64,000 bases of DNA. Origin: Actinomadura opuntiae. Lineage in GTDB: Bacteria; Actinomycetota; Actinomycetes; Streptosporangiales; Streptosporangiaceae. This document shows positions 18,257 through 28,863 of the stretch, piece after piece (the stretch's first letter is position 1; each line of letters starts with the position of its first letter). The notes under the pieces were generated by a model. The model made no database searches. It had not been told where the DNA came from and was given only the letters and a program-made list of their open reading frames with translations. A program made the translations under genes and the position numbers. The DNA is taken from assembly GCF_030283205.1 (NCBI RefSeq), contig NZ_JASNWF010000007.1, forward strand, positions 62,001-126,000. Reading direction: 5' to 3'.

Positions 18257-19897
18257 TCACTCTGGCGGGGGTTCGTGACGCAGCACACGCAGCGCCTCCC
18301 TGAGGGCGTCCGGGTCGTCGCCGCAGCGATCGAGGACGCCGATGAGTCTGTGCAGGATCTCGTGGCGTTCGTGGCCGACGTCGAGCAGCGCCTGGGCGGT
18401 CTCCCACAGCTGGGGCGGGTCGCCCCGCCACAGCCGGTCGGTGAGCCGCTCGTGCGCGTCCAGGTGCTCCTCGTCCCCGCCGGGGTGCTCGAACTCCAGG
18501 ATGACGCGCCGGTCGGCGGGATCGGACGGGTCCAGCGCCGACAGGTCGACCGAGCCGTGCCGGCCCGAGCGCCGGTGGGTGCCGGACAGGAACGGCAGCG
18601 CGAACGCGCGGCGGGGGAGCGCCTCCAGTTCGCCGTCGGGCAGGAGCCGGACGACGAGGTCGCGGTCGAGGCCGAAAGCGGACGGGTCGCGGTAGGCCTC
18701 GGCGAACTTCCCGGTCGCGTCCCACACCGCGTCCAGGGTCGCCCTGACGCCCTCCTCGGGAAGGCCGGTGCGCTTGCCCGCCCACCGCACCCACGCCGCC
18801 AGCACGTGCGGCACGGCCTCCTGCTCGTCGGGGGACAGCAGGACCTTGCGGGGCAGCCAGTCGAGCAGGAACATCTCGCACTTGATCGGGCTGACCCGGA
18901 GCGGCCGGCCGAAGTCGTGCGCGCAGCCGTAGGCGATGATCCAGTCCACGCAGCGGCTGGCGGCCGACAGGTCCGACAGGTCTCCCGCCTCGTCCGAGGC
19001 GAGGAACCGCGCCGCGATCGTGGCACGCCGGTCGCGTCCGTACACCGGCGGCTGCGGCAGGCGCCCGCCCGGCGGGAGGATCCCTACGCGGGCGCGCACG
19101 AAGGCGTGGTACGAGCCGAAGGTGTCGTTGACCGGCGGGTCGCTGGTGTCGTTGGTGAGGTCGAGGGCGCTGCGCAGTAACGCCTTGGTGTCGCGCGGGT
19201 CCAGTTGCTCGAACCGCATCAGCGGGTTGTCGCGGCCTTCGCGGCGGCAGTGGTCGAGGAGTTTGTCGACTTGGGACGACACCCACGCGTCGCGCACCAT
19301 CCCGCATGCCGGAGGTCGTCCGCCGCGCGGCGACGCCGGGGCCGCCGGGGAGAACGGGGCGTCGGCGTACGGGACGGCTCCGGCCTTGTTGCGGTCGACC
19401 AGGACGACCAGGGCGTGCCTTTCGGCGCCCCCGTAGGTGTAGGTGCAGACGATGGAGTCCTGGTCGCCGTACACGTCCCGGGACACGAAGCACTCTTCGG
19501 GCTCCACCATGCCGACGCGGTCGGCCCATCCCGGGCGGGCGACGCCGCGGTCCATCAGCTCCAGCGCGGCGCGCTCGGCCTTGGCGGCCTGCCGCGGCGT
19601 GCCCAGGTACGCGATCCCGGTGAGCAGCGCGAGCGCGGCGGGCGTGCCGGCGCGCGCGGCGTGGTCGACCAGCGCCTCGCCGATGACCACCTCGACGTCC
19701 CCGCCGCTCACCCGGTGGCCCCACCAGGAGCCGAGGATCTCGCTGACGATCAGCTCGGCGTCCAGCGGGCTGCGCACGGCCAGCAGCTCGCGGGCGTGCC
19801 GCAGCATCCCGTCGAAGATCTCCGAGACCTCGCCGGGCGGGGCCGCCCCGTCCCGCGCCGGATCCCCGGACGGGGAGCGGCGGCTGGGAGGACTCAC
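18257..19897 (-). CDS. Conserved actinobacterial protein of unknown function, 546 aa
   Basis: A soluble, helix-rich protein without signal peptide. Recognisable traits are an early LDAELIVSEILGSWWGH segment and a conserved ECFVSRDVYGDQDSIVCTY core. Its C-terminal third reads ILEFEHPGGDEEHLDAHERL and LWRGDPPQLWETAQALLDVGHERHEILHRL. The last stretch resembles a module found in several proteins of unknown function in actinobacteria, typically with many acidic residues. It lies 100 nt upstream of the TY-Chap/SseB pair on the same strand and may be co-transcribed. GTG 19897 gives the longest frame but lacks a ribosome site; internal GTG/ATG starts near 19830 are possible. Confidence 0.7.
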   Translation of the reverse strand: MSPPSRRSPSGDPARDGAAPPGEVSEIFDGMLRHARELLAVRSPLDAELIVSEILGSWWGHRVSGGDVEVVIGEALVDHAARAGTPAALALLTGIAYLGTPRQAAKAERAALELMDRGVARPGWADRVGMVEPEECFVSRDVYGDQDSIVCTYTYGGAERHALVVLVDRNKAGAVPYADAPFSPAAPASPRGGRPPACGMVRDAWVSSQVDKLLDHCRREGRDNPLMRFEQLDPRDTKALLRSALDLTNDTSDPPVNDTFGSYHAFVRARVGILPPGGRLPQPPVYGRDRRATIAARFLASDEAGDLSDLSAASRCVDWIIAYGCAHDFGRPLRVSPIKCEMFLLDWLPRKVLLSPDEQEAVPHVLAAWVRWAGKRTGLPEEGVRATLDAVWDATGKFAEAYRDPSAFGLDRDLVVRLLPDGELEALPRRAFALPFLSGTHRRSGRHGSVDLSALDPSDPADRRVILEFEHPGGDEEHLDAHERLTDRLWRGDPPQLWETAQALLDVGHERHEILHRLIGVLDRCGDDPDALREALRVLRHEPPPE

Positions 19898-19990
19898 GGC
19901 GTCAGTTTCTCAGATCCCGGGGCGGCGCGTGCCCGTAAGGCCGGACCGCCGGCGCCGGACCGTTCCGCACGCGCGGGACCGTGCCGGGGG

Positions 19991-20239
19991 TCAGCCGTCC
20001 ACCCCGGCCCCCTGGGCCCGCCCTGACGGCGGTTCGGATTTCAGCATGCCGACCAGGTGCTCGCGCGCCATGCGCTCCACGCGCGCGGGCGTCGGGTCGA
20101 GTCCGAGGTGGGCCATGCACGCCTGGACGTCGGCGACGCACCGGTGCACCGCGTCCGAGGGGAAGTCCGCGAACTCGTCGGAGAGACGCCGCGTGAGAGC
20201 GTCGCGGGTCTCGCTCCGGTGATCGGTCAGTGCAGGCAT
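19991..20239 (-). CDS. Small helical protein (three-helix-bundle dimerisation type)
   Basis: The 82-residue product (MPALTDHRSETRDALTRRL at its start) is predicted all helical with regularly spaced Leu/Ala. It resembles the short actinobacterial proteins annotated as three-helix bundle dimerisation domain. ATG 20239 is chosen because GGAGG sits 7 nt upstream; a GTG two codons earlier is too close to it. It has no catalytic motif and no membrane segment. Function unknown; it may be an adaptor. It stands between the unknown 546-aa gene and the cytochrome gene, both on the same strand but each over 90 nt away. Confidence 0.65.
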   Translation of the reverse strand: MPALTDHRSETRDALTRRLSDEFADFPSDAVHRCVADVQACMAHLGLDPTPARVERMAREHLVGMLKSEPPSGRAQGAGVDG

Positions 20240-20375
20240 CTGCACACCTCCGCACGGGGTCCCGGCGGACGGGGATGCCGCCGGCCGAGGCGGAGCGCGC
20301 GTGGATCACCCCTTCTTGTGGGCTTCCGCCCGAACCTCGCCTCGATGTCTCATTCCAGCGCGTTCCTGGGGAGAG

Positions 20376-21158
20376 TCAAGACGTACCGGGGCGTCGTTTC
20401 GCAAATTCTGGGTCACCATTTCCCGACGTGCCGGAGACCGCCTCGCCCGATGCCGTGCCGGGCCGGCCTCCCGTCGCTCCGGTGGCGGCCCTTTGGACGG
20501 CGTCCCACCAGCCCGGGTGGTGCCTGGCCGCCCAATCGGAGTCGACGCGGCCGGTGAGCATCCCGCCGAGCGCGCCCCGGTCCCGGAACGCCTCCCACAG
20601 GTGCCCGGCCACGACGAGGACGATGAGGAGGAAGAGCCAGTCGTGCACGAACGTGGCGCCCGTGCGCCAATGGACGGGCCACGGGCCGGGGAACGTCAGC
20701 ATCTCCCCGGTGCCGAGCATGACGAGGATCGCGCCCGCGGTGAACGCCGCGTTCAGTTTCTGGCCGGCGTTGAACTTGCCCACGGGCAGGACGCCCCTGC
20801 CGTGCAGCACGGCCCTGCGGTCGCCGCGCCTGAGCCACTCCCAGTCGTGCGGCGCGAACCTGTTGAGGCTCCGCAAATCGGTCCGGAATGCCCGGGAGAC
20901 GAGGCCGAGGACGATGGGGACCGGCAACGCGAAACCGCACCAGACGTGGACGGTCTTCACCAGCTCCCGGTGCCCGACCAGCGTGGACAGCAGGGGCAGG
21001 TAGAGCATGCCCGCCGTGACCAGGCACACCCCCATCAGCAGCGCGGTTACATGGTGGATCGACCGTTCGGCCCTGGTGAACCGCAGCAATCTCGCCGGGC
21101 GCGCCGGTCCGGGGCGACCCGGATCGGCGTGGAGCGGGTCAGGTGGGTGCATCGTCAC
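20376..21158 (-). CDS. Cytochrome b/b6-domain membrane protein, partner of the molybdoenzyme
   Basis: The 260-residue protein has about four membrane helices. Histidines placed to bind haem occur in RSIHHVTALL, TVHVWCGFALP, ATFVHDWLFLL and VAGHLWEAF. This is the layout of cytochrome b561/formate-dehydrogenase-gamma-type subunits. It overlaps the end of the molybdopterin oxidoreductase gene by 20 nt, so the two are coupled. It probably passes electrons from the quinone pool to that enzyme, comparable in logic to MsrQ with MsrP, though I would not claim orthology. The C-terminal 40 residues are a cytoplasmic Gly/Ala tail. Confidence 0.8.
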   Translation of the reverse strand: MTMHPPDPLHADPGRPGPARPARLLRFTRAERSIHHVTALLMGVCLVTAGMLYLPLLSTLVGHRELVKTVHVWCGFALPVPIVLGLVSRAFRTDLRSLNRFAPHDWEWLRRGDRRAVLHGRGVLPVGKFNAGQKLNAAFTAGAILVMLGTGEMLTFPGPWPVHWRTGATFVHDWLFLLIVLVVAGHLWEAFRDRGALGGMLTGRVDSDWAARHHPGWWDAVQRAATGATGGRPGTASGEAVSGTSGNGDPEFAKRRPGTS

Positions 21159-21840
21159 GTCCGTTCGACCGGCCGACCCAGGCGTCCACGTCGTAGCCGA
21201 GGTTCTCCCAGTAACCGGGTTTGACCTTGTCGGTCAGTTCGATGCCGCCGAGCCACTTGAGGGACTTGTAGCCGTACATGGGCGCGACATAGAGCCGGGT
21301 GGGGCCGCCATGGTCGTGCGAGACCGGCTTGCCGTCCATCTGCGTCGCGACGATGACGTCGCGGCGCCGCGCCTGGGCCAGCGTCAGCGATTCGGTGTAG
21401 ACGCCGTCGAACGACTTGAACCGGACCGCCTTGGCCTGCGGTGACACCCCCACCGCGTCCAGAAGGTCGGGGAGGGCGACGCCCACCCACCGCACGTCCG
21501 GCACCCGCCAGCCCGTCACGCACTGGAAGTCCTTGTCGAGCACCGTCTGCGGCAGCCGCGCCAGGTCGGCCATGCTGAACGCCTGCGGTTTGTCGACCAG
21601 ACCGCCCACGGTCACCCGGTGGGTCGCGACACTGTGCCGCTTAACGCTTCCGGTAACGGAGTAGTAGCGGAACCCTCCGGCCGCAGGGAGGACGTCCTGG
21701 ATCCCGCCCACGGGCGCCAGGGCACGGTTCACCTTGTTCTGTACGGATGCCCCCACGGCGACCCCCGCGACGCCGAGGCCGAGCATCCCGAGCACGACCC
21801 GCCGCCCTACGGGACTGCCTTCTGCCGGCTCCTCGTTCAC
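21139..21840 (-). CDS. Molybdopterin-dependent oxidoreductase (sulfite-oxidase fold)
   Basis: The 233-residue protein has an N-terminal RR-containing hydrophobic leader (SPVGRRVVLGMLGLGVAG), compatible with Tat export. The mature part is an oxidoreductase molybdopterin-binding domain. The molybdenum-ligand cysteine lies in DKDFQCVTGW near residue 110. HDHGGPTRLYVAPMYGYKSLKWL is the typical C-terminal cofactor and substrate pocket. There is no dimerisation domain, so it is a short, MsrP/YedY-like form. With the coupled cytochrome b gene it likely works on the outer face of the membrane. The substrate (for example oxidised methionine or another S/N-oxide) is not given by the sequence. Confidence 0.85.
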   Translation of the reverse strand: MNEEPAEGSPVGRRVVLGMLGLGVAGVAVGASVQNKVNRALAPVGGIQDVLPAAGGFRYYSVTGSVKRHSVATHRVTVGGLVDKPQAFSMADLARLPQTVLDKDFQCVTGWRVPDVRWVGVALPDLLDAVGVSPQAKAVRFKSFDGVYTESLTLAQARRRDVIVATQMDGKPVSHDHGGPTRLYVAPMYGYKSLKWLGGIELTDKVKPGYWENLGYDVDAWVGRSNGRDDAPT

Positions 21841-21982
21841 GACTCCATTCGAGCACTGCTACCTGCGTACCGCCAGGTTCCGGGCGCCCTCGTAAGAGTT
21901 CTGACAGATTCGCCGCCGGGACCGCTGGCGGACGGCGGCGCGCGCGCTCGCACGCACGGTCTACCGGCATCGACGGCGGTTC

Positions 21983-21988
21983 TAAGCT
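21983..21988 (+). promoter_or_regulatory. -10 hexamer TAAGCT for a leaderless mRNA
   Basis: TAAGCT ends 6 nt before ATG 21995 and no ribosome site is present, so the HhH protein below is probably translated from a leaderless transcript. Confidence 0.55.
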
Positions 21989-21994
21989 GGGCCC

Positions 21995-22576
21995 ATGGCC
22001 ACGAAGGTTCACCTAGCGCAGCGGCCCGAGGCCGACGAGCTGCTGGGACGCAGCCCGCTCGCCGCATTGGTGGGAATGCTGCTCGACCAGCAGATCCCGA
22101 TGGAATGGGCGTTCTCCGGCCCTTACACGATCGCGCAGCGGCTCGGGACGGACGATCTCGACGCCCATGAGATCGCCGCGTGCGATCCGGAGCGATTCGC
22201 GGCGCTGTTGTCGGAGAAGCCGGCCGTGCACCGTTACCCGGGCTCGATGGCCAAGCGGGTGCAGCAGTTGTGCCGGTACCTCGTGGAGAACTACGACGGC
22301 GACGCCGAGAACGTGTGGAAGGACGCGGGCACCGGCAAGGAGCTGTACAAGCGCCTGAACGGGCTGCCCGGCTTCGGCAAGCAGAAGGCGCAGATCTTCC
22401 TGGCGCTACTGGGCAAGCAGTACGGGGTCCGGCCGGAGGGCTGGCGGGAGGCGGCCGGCGCGTACGGCGAGGAGGGCTCCCACCGGTCGGTCGCCGACAT
22501 CACCGGCCCGGAGTCGCTGGCGAAGGTGCGCGCCTTCAAACAGGAGATGAAGGCCGCCGCGAAGGCCGGTAAGTAG
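21995..22576 (+). CDS. HhH-GPD-type base-excision repair protein
   Basis: The 193-residue protein belongs to the small actinobacterial HhH-GPD group. It begins MATKVHLAQRPEADELLGRSPLAALVGMLLDQQIPMEWAF-like, split here as LLGRSPLAALVGMLLDQQI, where DQQI matches the helix of 3-methyladenine glycosylases. The hairpin is KRLNGLPGFGKQKAQIFLAL near residue 112. A lysine-rich end (KQEMKAAAKAGK) may contact DNA. Members are thought to excise alkylated or mismatched bases, but the catalytic aspartate of the GPD loop is not evident, so activity is uncertain. It is divergent from the molybdoenzyme gene. Confidence 0.75.
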   Translation: MATKVHLAQRPEADELLGRSPLAALVGMLLDQQIPMEWAFSGPYTIAQRLGTDDLDAHEIAACDPERFAALLSEKPAVHRYPGSMAKRVQQLCRYLVENYDGDAENVWKDAGTGKELYKRLNGLPGFGKQKAQIFLALLGKQYGVRPEGWREAAGAYGEEGSHRSVADITGPESLAKVRAFKQEMKAAAKAGK

Positions 22577-22981
22577 CGCCGGCGGGTAAGGCCCCACCGA
22601 TCACAAAAACGCCCTTTACCGTCTTTTTGCCTACCAAAACGGGCGGGAAGTGACGGGAAGGGCCGCAGGCCGGAACTCGCCGAACCGGCGGGGTTGGCGG
22701 CCGGGAGCGCCCGGGGCGCCGTAACATCGCCTACTCGCCCTCCCCTATGGGCCGCCTCCGGCGTCCCATGGAGAAGGCGTCCGAATCCCCTGTCGTCGCA
22801 TGGGAGCACAGGGACGAGGTTGTCCATCGGGGCTTCCGTCGGCGGCGAACCATCGGGATGATGAATACCTGACTCCGACCGGTGTTGTGATGGAGGCGGG
22901 AGCGCTAGCCTGCTCCCATTCACTCATAGTGATGAAAACTTGCCGCGCGGTACGGGACCCTCTGGGGCGGAGGTGTTGTCC
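22577..22981. other. 405-nt intergenic region upstream of the PP2C phosphatase gene
   Basis: It holds no credible gene. A promoter-like pair for the phosphatase lies at 22885-22911 (TTGTGA, 15-bp spacer, TAGCCT), with a shorter spacer than ideal. The A/T-rich patch at 22600-22640 just behind the repair gene is unusual for this genome and could include its transcription end, but I see no clear hairpin. Confidence 0.4.
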
Positions 22982-25117
22982 ATGAGCACCGAGACGTCCG
23001 TTCCCCAACCCCGCGTCTCAGGGGTGGAGGGGCAGCCCATGGATGCGTCCGACTCCGCGCTGTACGCGACCCTGCTGAAGGAGGCCCCCGGAGGGCTGGC
23101 GTTCTTCGACGGCGACCTGCGCTGCCGCAGGGCCAACGACGCGCTCGCGGCGCTGCTCGGCGTGCCCGTCCGCGACCTGCACCGGCGGCGCCCGGCCGAG
23201 GTGCTGCCCGAGGGTCTGGCGGACGCGTTCGAGACGGCGCTGCGCACGGTCCTCGCCGAGGACCGCCCGCTGACCGACCACGACCTCGTCGTCCCCGCCG
23301 GGGAGCCCGGACGCGCGGGCGACGGCGCGGCGGTCGCCACCGCGGTCGACGAGCGCATCCTGGCCTGCACGTGGCTGCCCGCCCGCGGGTCCGGCGGCGA
23401 GCGCCTCGGTGCCGTGCTGACCGCGCTGGACGTGACCGAGCGGCGCCGCGCCGAGGAGGTCATCCGGCGCAAGGAGCAGCGCTACCGCTCGCTCGTGGAG
23501 GCCAGCGCCCAGGTGGTCTGGGTGGCCGCGCCCGACGGCGCCGTGATCGACGACGCCCCGGAATGGCGCGCGATCACCGGCCAGGCCTCCGAGGACTACG
23601 CCGCCGGCGGCTGGATGGCGGTCGTCCACCCCGAGGACCGGCCGCGCATCGAGGCGGCGTGGCGCGCCTGCGTCGCGGAGAACCGGGTCTTCGAGACCAA
23701 CTACCGGATCCGCACCAAGAGCGGCACGTACCGGCACTTCGACGTGCGCGCGGTCCCGATCCGGCGCGGCGACGACGTCGTCGAGTGGGTCGGCGCCAAC
23801 ACCGACGTCACCGGCCAGCGCGAGGCCGAGGAGATGCGCGGGCGGCTGACCGAGCAGCTGTCGGCCGCGGCGCTGCGCACCGCGCGGCTCCAGCAGGCCA
23901 CCTCGATGCTCGCCGAGGCCCTGACCGTCTCCCAGGTCGTCCAGGTGATCACCGAGGTCGGGCGGTCGGCCATCGGCGCCGACTACTCGGCCGTGGCGCT
24001 GCTGGACGACGACAAGCTGCGGCTCAGCATCGTCACGCCGTCCCAGCCCGGCGCGGAGGGCGAGGCCCGCCCGGCCGCCCGGGACGACATCAAGGTCGCC
24101 GACCAGACCGTCATGTCGGTCGCGGTCCGCGAGAGCCGCCCGTTCCTGGCCGAGCACCCCGACAGCCTGCGCCTGCAGCTCGGCCGCGACGAGAAGGAGC
24201 TGTTCGCCCAGCATCCGGAGGAGCGCGCCTGGGTGGGCCTGCCCCTGCTGGCCGCGGGCGCCCCGATCGGCGCGCTGCGCTTCTCCTTCACCCGGCCCAG
24301 GGAGATCACCGAGGAGGAGCGCGTCTTCCTGGAGGCGCTCGCCGGGCAGTGCGCCCTGGCGGTGGAGCGCGCGCTGCTGTTCGAGCGCGAGCACCGGACC
24401 GCCGAGGAACTCCAGCGCAGCCTCCTGCCCAGCGACCTCCCGCAGCTGCCCGGGATGGTGCTCGCCGCCCGCTACAACCCGGCCACCCGCCATGTCCAGG
24501 TCGGCGGCGACTGGTACGACGTCTTCCGGCTCCCCGACGACCGGCTCGCGGTCGCGGTGGGCGACGTCATGGGCAAGGGCGTGCTCGCCGCGGCCGGAAT
24601 GGGACGCGTCCGCAACGCGCTGCGCGCGCTCGCCCTGAACGACCCGCGGCCCGCCGCGGTGCTCGCCGGCCTTGACCGGCTGTTCAGCGCCACCGAGGAC
24701 GAGGAGCAGTTCACCACGGTCGCCTACGCGGTCATCGACCCCGAGACGGGCCGCGGCGCCTTCAGCAACGCCGGCCACCCGCCACCCCTGCTGATCTCCC
24801 CGGACGCGCCCGCGCGCGTGAGCACGCGCGAGCCCGGCACGCCGCTCGGCTGGCCGAGCCAGCGGCAGCAGACAAGTTTTTCCATCGAGACCGGCAACAC
24901 TGTGGTCTTCTATTCCGATGGACTTGTGGAGAACCGTAGGCGTGGGGTGGACGCCGGGCTGGAGGAACTCGTCGCGACGGCCGCGGACGCCCCACCTGAA
25001 GTGGTAGGAGATCCAGAGAGACTCGTCGACTTCCTGGTCGATCGGATGCTTGCCGGGTACGAGCAGGTAGACGATGTGACCGTGCTCGCCCTGCACGTCC
25101 CGCCCAAGTCCAGGTGA
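22982..25117 (+). CDS. PAS-PAS-GAF-PP2C (SpoIIE/RsbU-type) serine phosphatase
   Basis: The 711-residue protein carries two PAS domains (about residues 25-150 and 165-285, with the PAC-like NYRIRTKSGTYRHFDVRAVPI). A GAF domain follows (about 305-460). A C-terminal PP2C-type phosphatase (about 475-705) has the metal motifs GGDWYDVF and AVGDVMGKGVLAA, then FSNAGHPPPLL. Such enzymes dephosphorylate anti-anti-sigma factors and activate alternative sigma factors in response to a sensed signal. No anti-sigma kinase domain is fused. ATG 22982 follows GGAGG by 9 nt. It is upstream of hrdB with 264 nt between them; a functional link to the sigma factor is not implied by this alone. Confidence 0.9.
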   Translation: MSTETSVPQPRVSGVEGQPMDASDSALYATLLKEAPGGLAFFDGDLRCRRANDALAALLGVPVRDLHRRRPAEVLPEGLADAFETALRTVLAEDRPLTDHDLVVPAGEPGRAGDGAAVATAVDERILACTWLPARGSGGERLGAVLTALDVTERRRAEEVIRRKEQRYRSLVEASAQVVWVAAPDGAVIDDAPEWRAITGQASEDYAAGGWMAVVHPEDRPRIEAAWRACVAENRVFETNYRIRTKSGTYRHFDVRAVPIRRGDDVVEWVGANTDVTGQREAEEMRGRLTEQLSAAALRTARLQQATSMLAEALTVSQVVQVITEVGRSAIGADYSAVALLDDDKLRLSIVTPSQPGAEGEARPAARDDIKVADQTVMSVAVRESRPFLAEHPDSLRLQLGRDEKELFAQHPEERAWVGLPLLAAGAPIGALRFSFTRPREITEEERVFLEALAGQCALAVERALLFEREHRTAEELQRSLLPSDLPQLPGMVLAARYNPATRHVQVGGDWYDVFRLPDDRLAVAVGDVMGKGVLAAAGMGRVRNALRALALNDPRPAAVLAGLDRLFSATEDEEQFTTVAYAVIDPETGRGAFSNAGHPPPLLISPDAPARVSTREPGTPLGWPSQRQQTSFSIETGNTVVFYSDGLVENRRRGVDAGLEELVATAADAPPEVVGDPERLVDFLVDRMLAGYEQVDDVTVLALHVPPKSR

Positions 25118-25381
25118 AACCCGAGTGAAGCCCGCCGCAGACGGTGAGAAGTCGGTCCCGTCCGTACGAAGGACCGCCCCGCGCCCTCTAAGGTGGAGTG
25201 TTACCGGGTAGGACATCAGGGCGGAATGCGCAGCAGTGCCAGAATGCTTGACCCAGTGAGAGCGGGTACGCTGCGGTCCCGCACCGGGAGGTCCGCCCAG
25301 TGTGTGGTCCCACCCAGTGTGAGGCCGGGCCCGTCAGGGCACTTGGGTCAACCAAGCCACACGTTCGTTCGAGAGGTATTT

Positions 25382-27046
<1,665 letters not shown>

Positions 27047-27061
27047 CACGGTGTTCTCACC

Positions 27062-27096
27062 GTGAAGGCCCCCGTCCGCCGGACGGGGGCCTTCAC
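27062..27096. terminator. Strong hairpin terminator after hrdB
   Basis: A 16-bp perfect stem (arms 27062-27077 and 27081-27096, GTGAAGGCCCCCGTCC with its complement) closes a 3-nt loop 15 nt behind the hrdB stop. There is no T-tract, as usual in actinomycetes. It could also serve yaaA, which converges from the other side. Confidence 0.85.
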
Positions 27097-27128
27097 TGTG
27101 CCGCCTCGGCGCGGCCGGGCGCGGCGCG

Positions 27129-27869
27129 TCAGGAATGCAGGATCACGTCGAGGTTCGCGCCGTTCAGCTCGGCGGTGTGCCCGAGGCCGGTGACGGCCTT
27201 CAGCAGCTCCTCGGGCGTCGCGGGATCCGCGCCCGCCTTGATCAGGTCGTGGGCGATCGCGCCCCGGGTCGCCTTGGCCATGTGGCTGACGACCGTCCGC
27301 TCGGGCGCGCCGCCGACGATCCGCTCGCGGAAGACGCGGACCGCGACGGCGGGCCGGGGCGCCTTCCAGGCCGACGCGTACGGCCCGGAGCGCATGTCGA
27401 CGATCAGCCCGTCCAGGCCGAGCGCGTCCCGCATCACCGGACGCCAGAACGTCCCCAGACGGCCCATGGGCGGCAGCGACACCGACATGGACAACCGGTA
27501 CGGCGGGACGCGGTCGGTGAGCCGCAGCGCGCCCCACAGGCCCGAGAAGACCACGACGCGCTCGGCGGCGGCGCTCTCGTCCAGGCTCGGCAGGTCCAGG
27601 TTGTCGTAGAGGACGCCGGTGTACAGCCGCGCCGCGGGCAGCGCGGGCGCCTCGCGCAGCGCCTTGTTGCGCGCCAGCGCCTCGTCGGCCTGTCCGGCCG
27701 GCAGCTCGAGGACCTCCGGCGCGTCCCTGCGGCGGGACGCCTTGACCAGGGCGGTGATGACCCGCTTGCGCGCCGCGGTGAGCCCCGGGAAGCTCAGCGA
27801 GGCCAGGTCGAGGGGCGGCCCGTCGCCCTCGGTAGCCTTCTTCTCCGACGGCGGCAGCAGGATGTGCAC
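27129..27869 (-). CDS. yaaA: YaaA family peroxide stress protein
   Basis: The 246-residue protein begins HILLPPSEKKATEG, the family signature, and continues with ALLYTGVLYDNLD-like (here ARLYTGVLYDNLDLPSL), FSGLWGALRLTDRVPPYRLSM and SGPYASAWK. Escherichia coli YaaA limits free iron and oxidative DNA damage during peroxide stress (family knowledge). GTG 27869 follows GGGGGGAA. It is convergent with hrdB and divergent from the GNAT gene with 60 nt between the starts. Full length and intact. Confidence 0.9.
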   Translation of the reverse strand: MHILLPPSEKKATEGDGPPLDLASLSFPGLTAARKRVITALVKASRRRDAPEVLELPAGQADEALARNKALREAPALPAARLYTGVLYDNLDLPSLDESAAAERVVVFSGLWGALRLTDRVPPYRLSMSVSLPPMGRLGTFWRPVMRDALGLDGLIVDMRSGPYASAWKAPRPAVAVRVFRERIVGGAPERTVVSHMAKATRGAIAHDLIKAGADPATPEELLKAVTGLGHTAELNGANLDVILHS

Positions 27870-27929
27870 ATTCCCCCCGAAAGCGGTGTTCTTTGGTGAC
27901 GGGTGTTTCTTGATGTCTGGTGCTTGTTG

Positions 27930-28673
27930 ATGTCGAGGTACTCGACGGTCCAGGGGCCACGGGACCTCGACCGGCTCGTGGCCGAGGCCTGGCCCGCGCG
28001 GTCCGTCCAGGATATTGGGGGGTGGCTGCTGCGCCACGCCGACGGCGTCACCAAGCGGGCCAACTCCGTCCTGCCCGTGGGTGCTCCCGAGGATCTGGAC
28101 GCGGCGCTGCAGCGGACGGAGCGCTTCTACGGCGAGCGAGGGCTGCCGGCGGTGTTCTCCATGAGCGACCGCGCGCGGCCGCAGGGCCTCGACGCGGTCC
28201 TGGAGGCGCGGGGCTACGAACTGGTCGATCCGACGCTCGGCATGGTGGCCGACATAGCCGGCCACTACGCGCGGGACGGTGTGGAGATCGCGGACGAGCC
28301 CTCCGCCGACTGGCTGGACGTCTGGTGGTCGGTGGATGGCCGTTACGATCACCAGCTGCAGACGGCGGCGGAGATCCTCACCGGCGTCCCGGCCGGGTAC
28401 GCCATGCTCGACGGCGTCGCCGTGGGCCGGGCCGTGCCCCAGGGCGAGTGGCTCGGGATCTACGCGATGGCGGTCGCGCCGGAGGCGCGTCGCCGCGGGC
28501 TGGGGCGGCGGGTCCTGCGCGCGCTGCTCGGCTGGGGGCGCGAACGGGGCTGCGAACGGGCGTACCTGGTGGTCGTCGAGCGGAACGCTCCGGCGCGGGC
28601 GATGTACGCGGCCGAAGGATTCACCGAGTCGGGCGGATACCACTATCGCGTGAAGAGCGCCACGGCGGCATGA
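27930..28673 (+). CDS. GNAT family N-acetyltransferase
   Basis: The 247-residue protein has a C-terminal GNAT fold whose acetyl-CoA loop is AVAPEARRRGLGRRVLRAL (residues about 185-205), followed by ERNAPARAMYAAEGF. The N-terminal half (DIGGWLLRHADGVTKRANSVLP) is a second, degenerate GNAT-like half found in a group of actinobacterial acetyltransferases. ATG 27930 was chosen; upstream in-frame codons are hydrophobic and unlike the family. Substrate unknown. It is divergent from yaaA. Confidence 0.85.
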   Translation: MSRYSTVQGPRDLDRLVAEAWPARSVQDIGGWLLRHADGVTKRANSVLPVGAPEDLDAALQRTERFYGERGLPAVFSMSDRARPQGLDAVLEARGYELVDPTLGMVADIAGHYARDGVEIADEPSADWLDVWWSVDGRYDHQLQTAAEILTGVPAGYAMLDGVAVGRAVPQGEWLGIYAMAVAPEARRRGLGRRVLRALLGWGRERGCERAYLVVVERNAPARAMYAAEGFTESGGYHYRVKSATAA

Positions 28674-28810
28674 GAAAGCCGGTCGCGCGGCGGCCCGCGT
28701 CACCGGTCGGCCATTTCGCCGATACGCAGCGTGATGAGTTAATCACTCTGCGAATCCATTCGGTCATTGCCCGGGATGGGGCCGATGGGACCCGGCGAGT
28801 GAAATGCGAA

Positions 28811-28838
28811 CGGCGGTCACCGTCTCCGGTGACCGCCG
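28811..28838. terminator. Hairpin between the GNAT and DUF7455 genes
   Basis: A 12-bp stem (28811-28822 with 28827-28838, CGGCGGTCACCG and complement) with a 4-nt loop sits 25 nt behind the stop of the minus-strand DUF7455 gene and about 140 nt after the GNAT gene. It could end transcription from both sides. Confidence 0.7.
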
Positions 28839-28863
28839 CCCGCGGGGCGTGCTATTTGGATGC

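Noticed and set aside
25248..25272. TTGACC ... TACGCT as hrdB promoter
   Set aside because: The spacer is only 13 bp, too short for a sigma-70 type promoter. A GGAAT element at 25223 also lacks a correctly placed GTT, so I do not assign an hrdB promoter.
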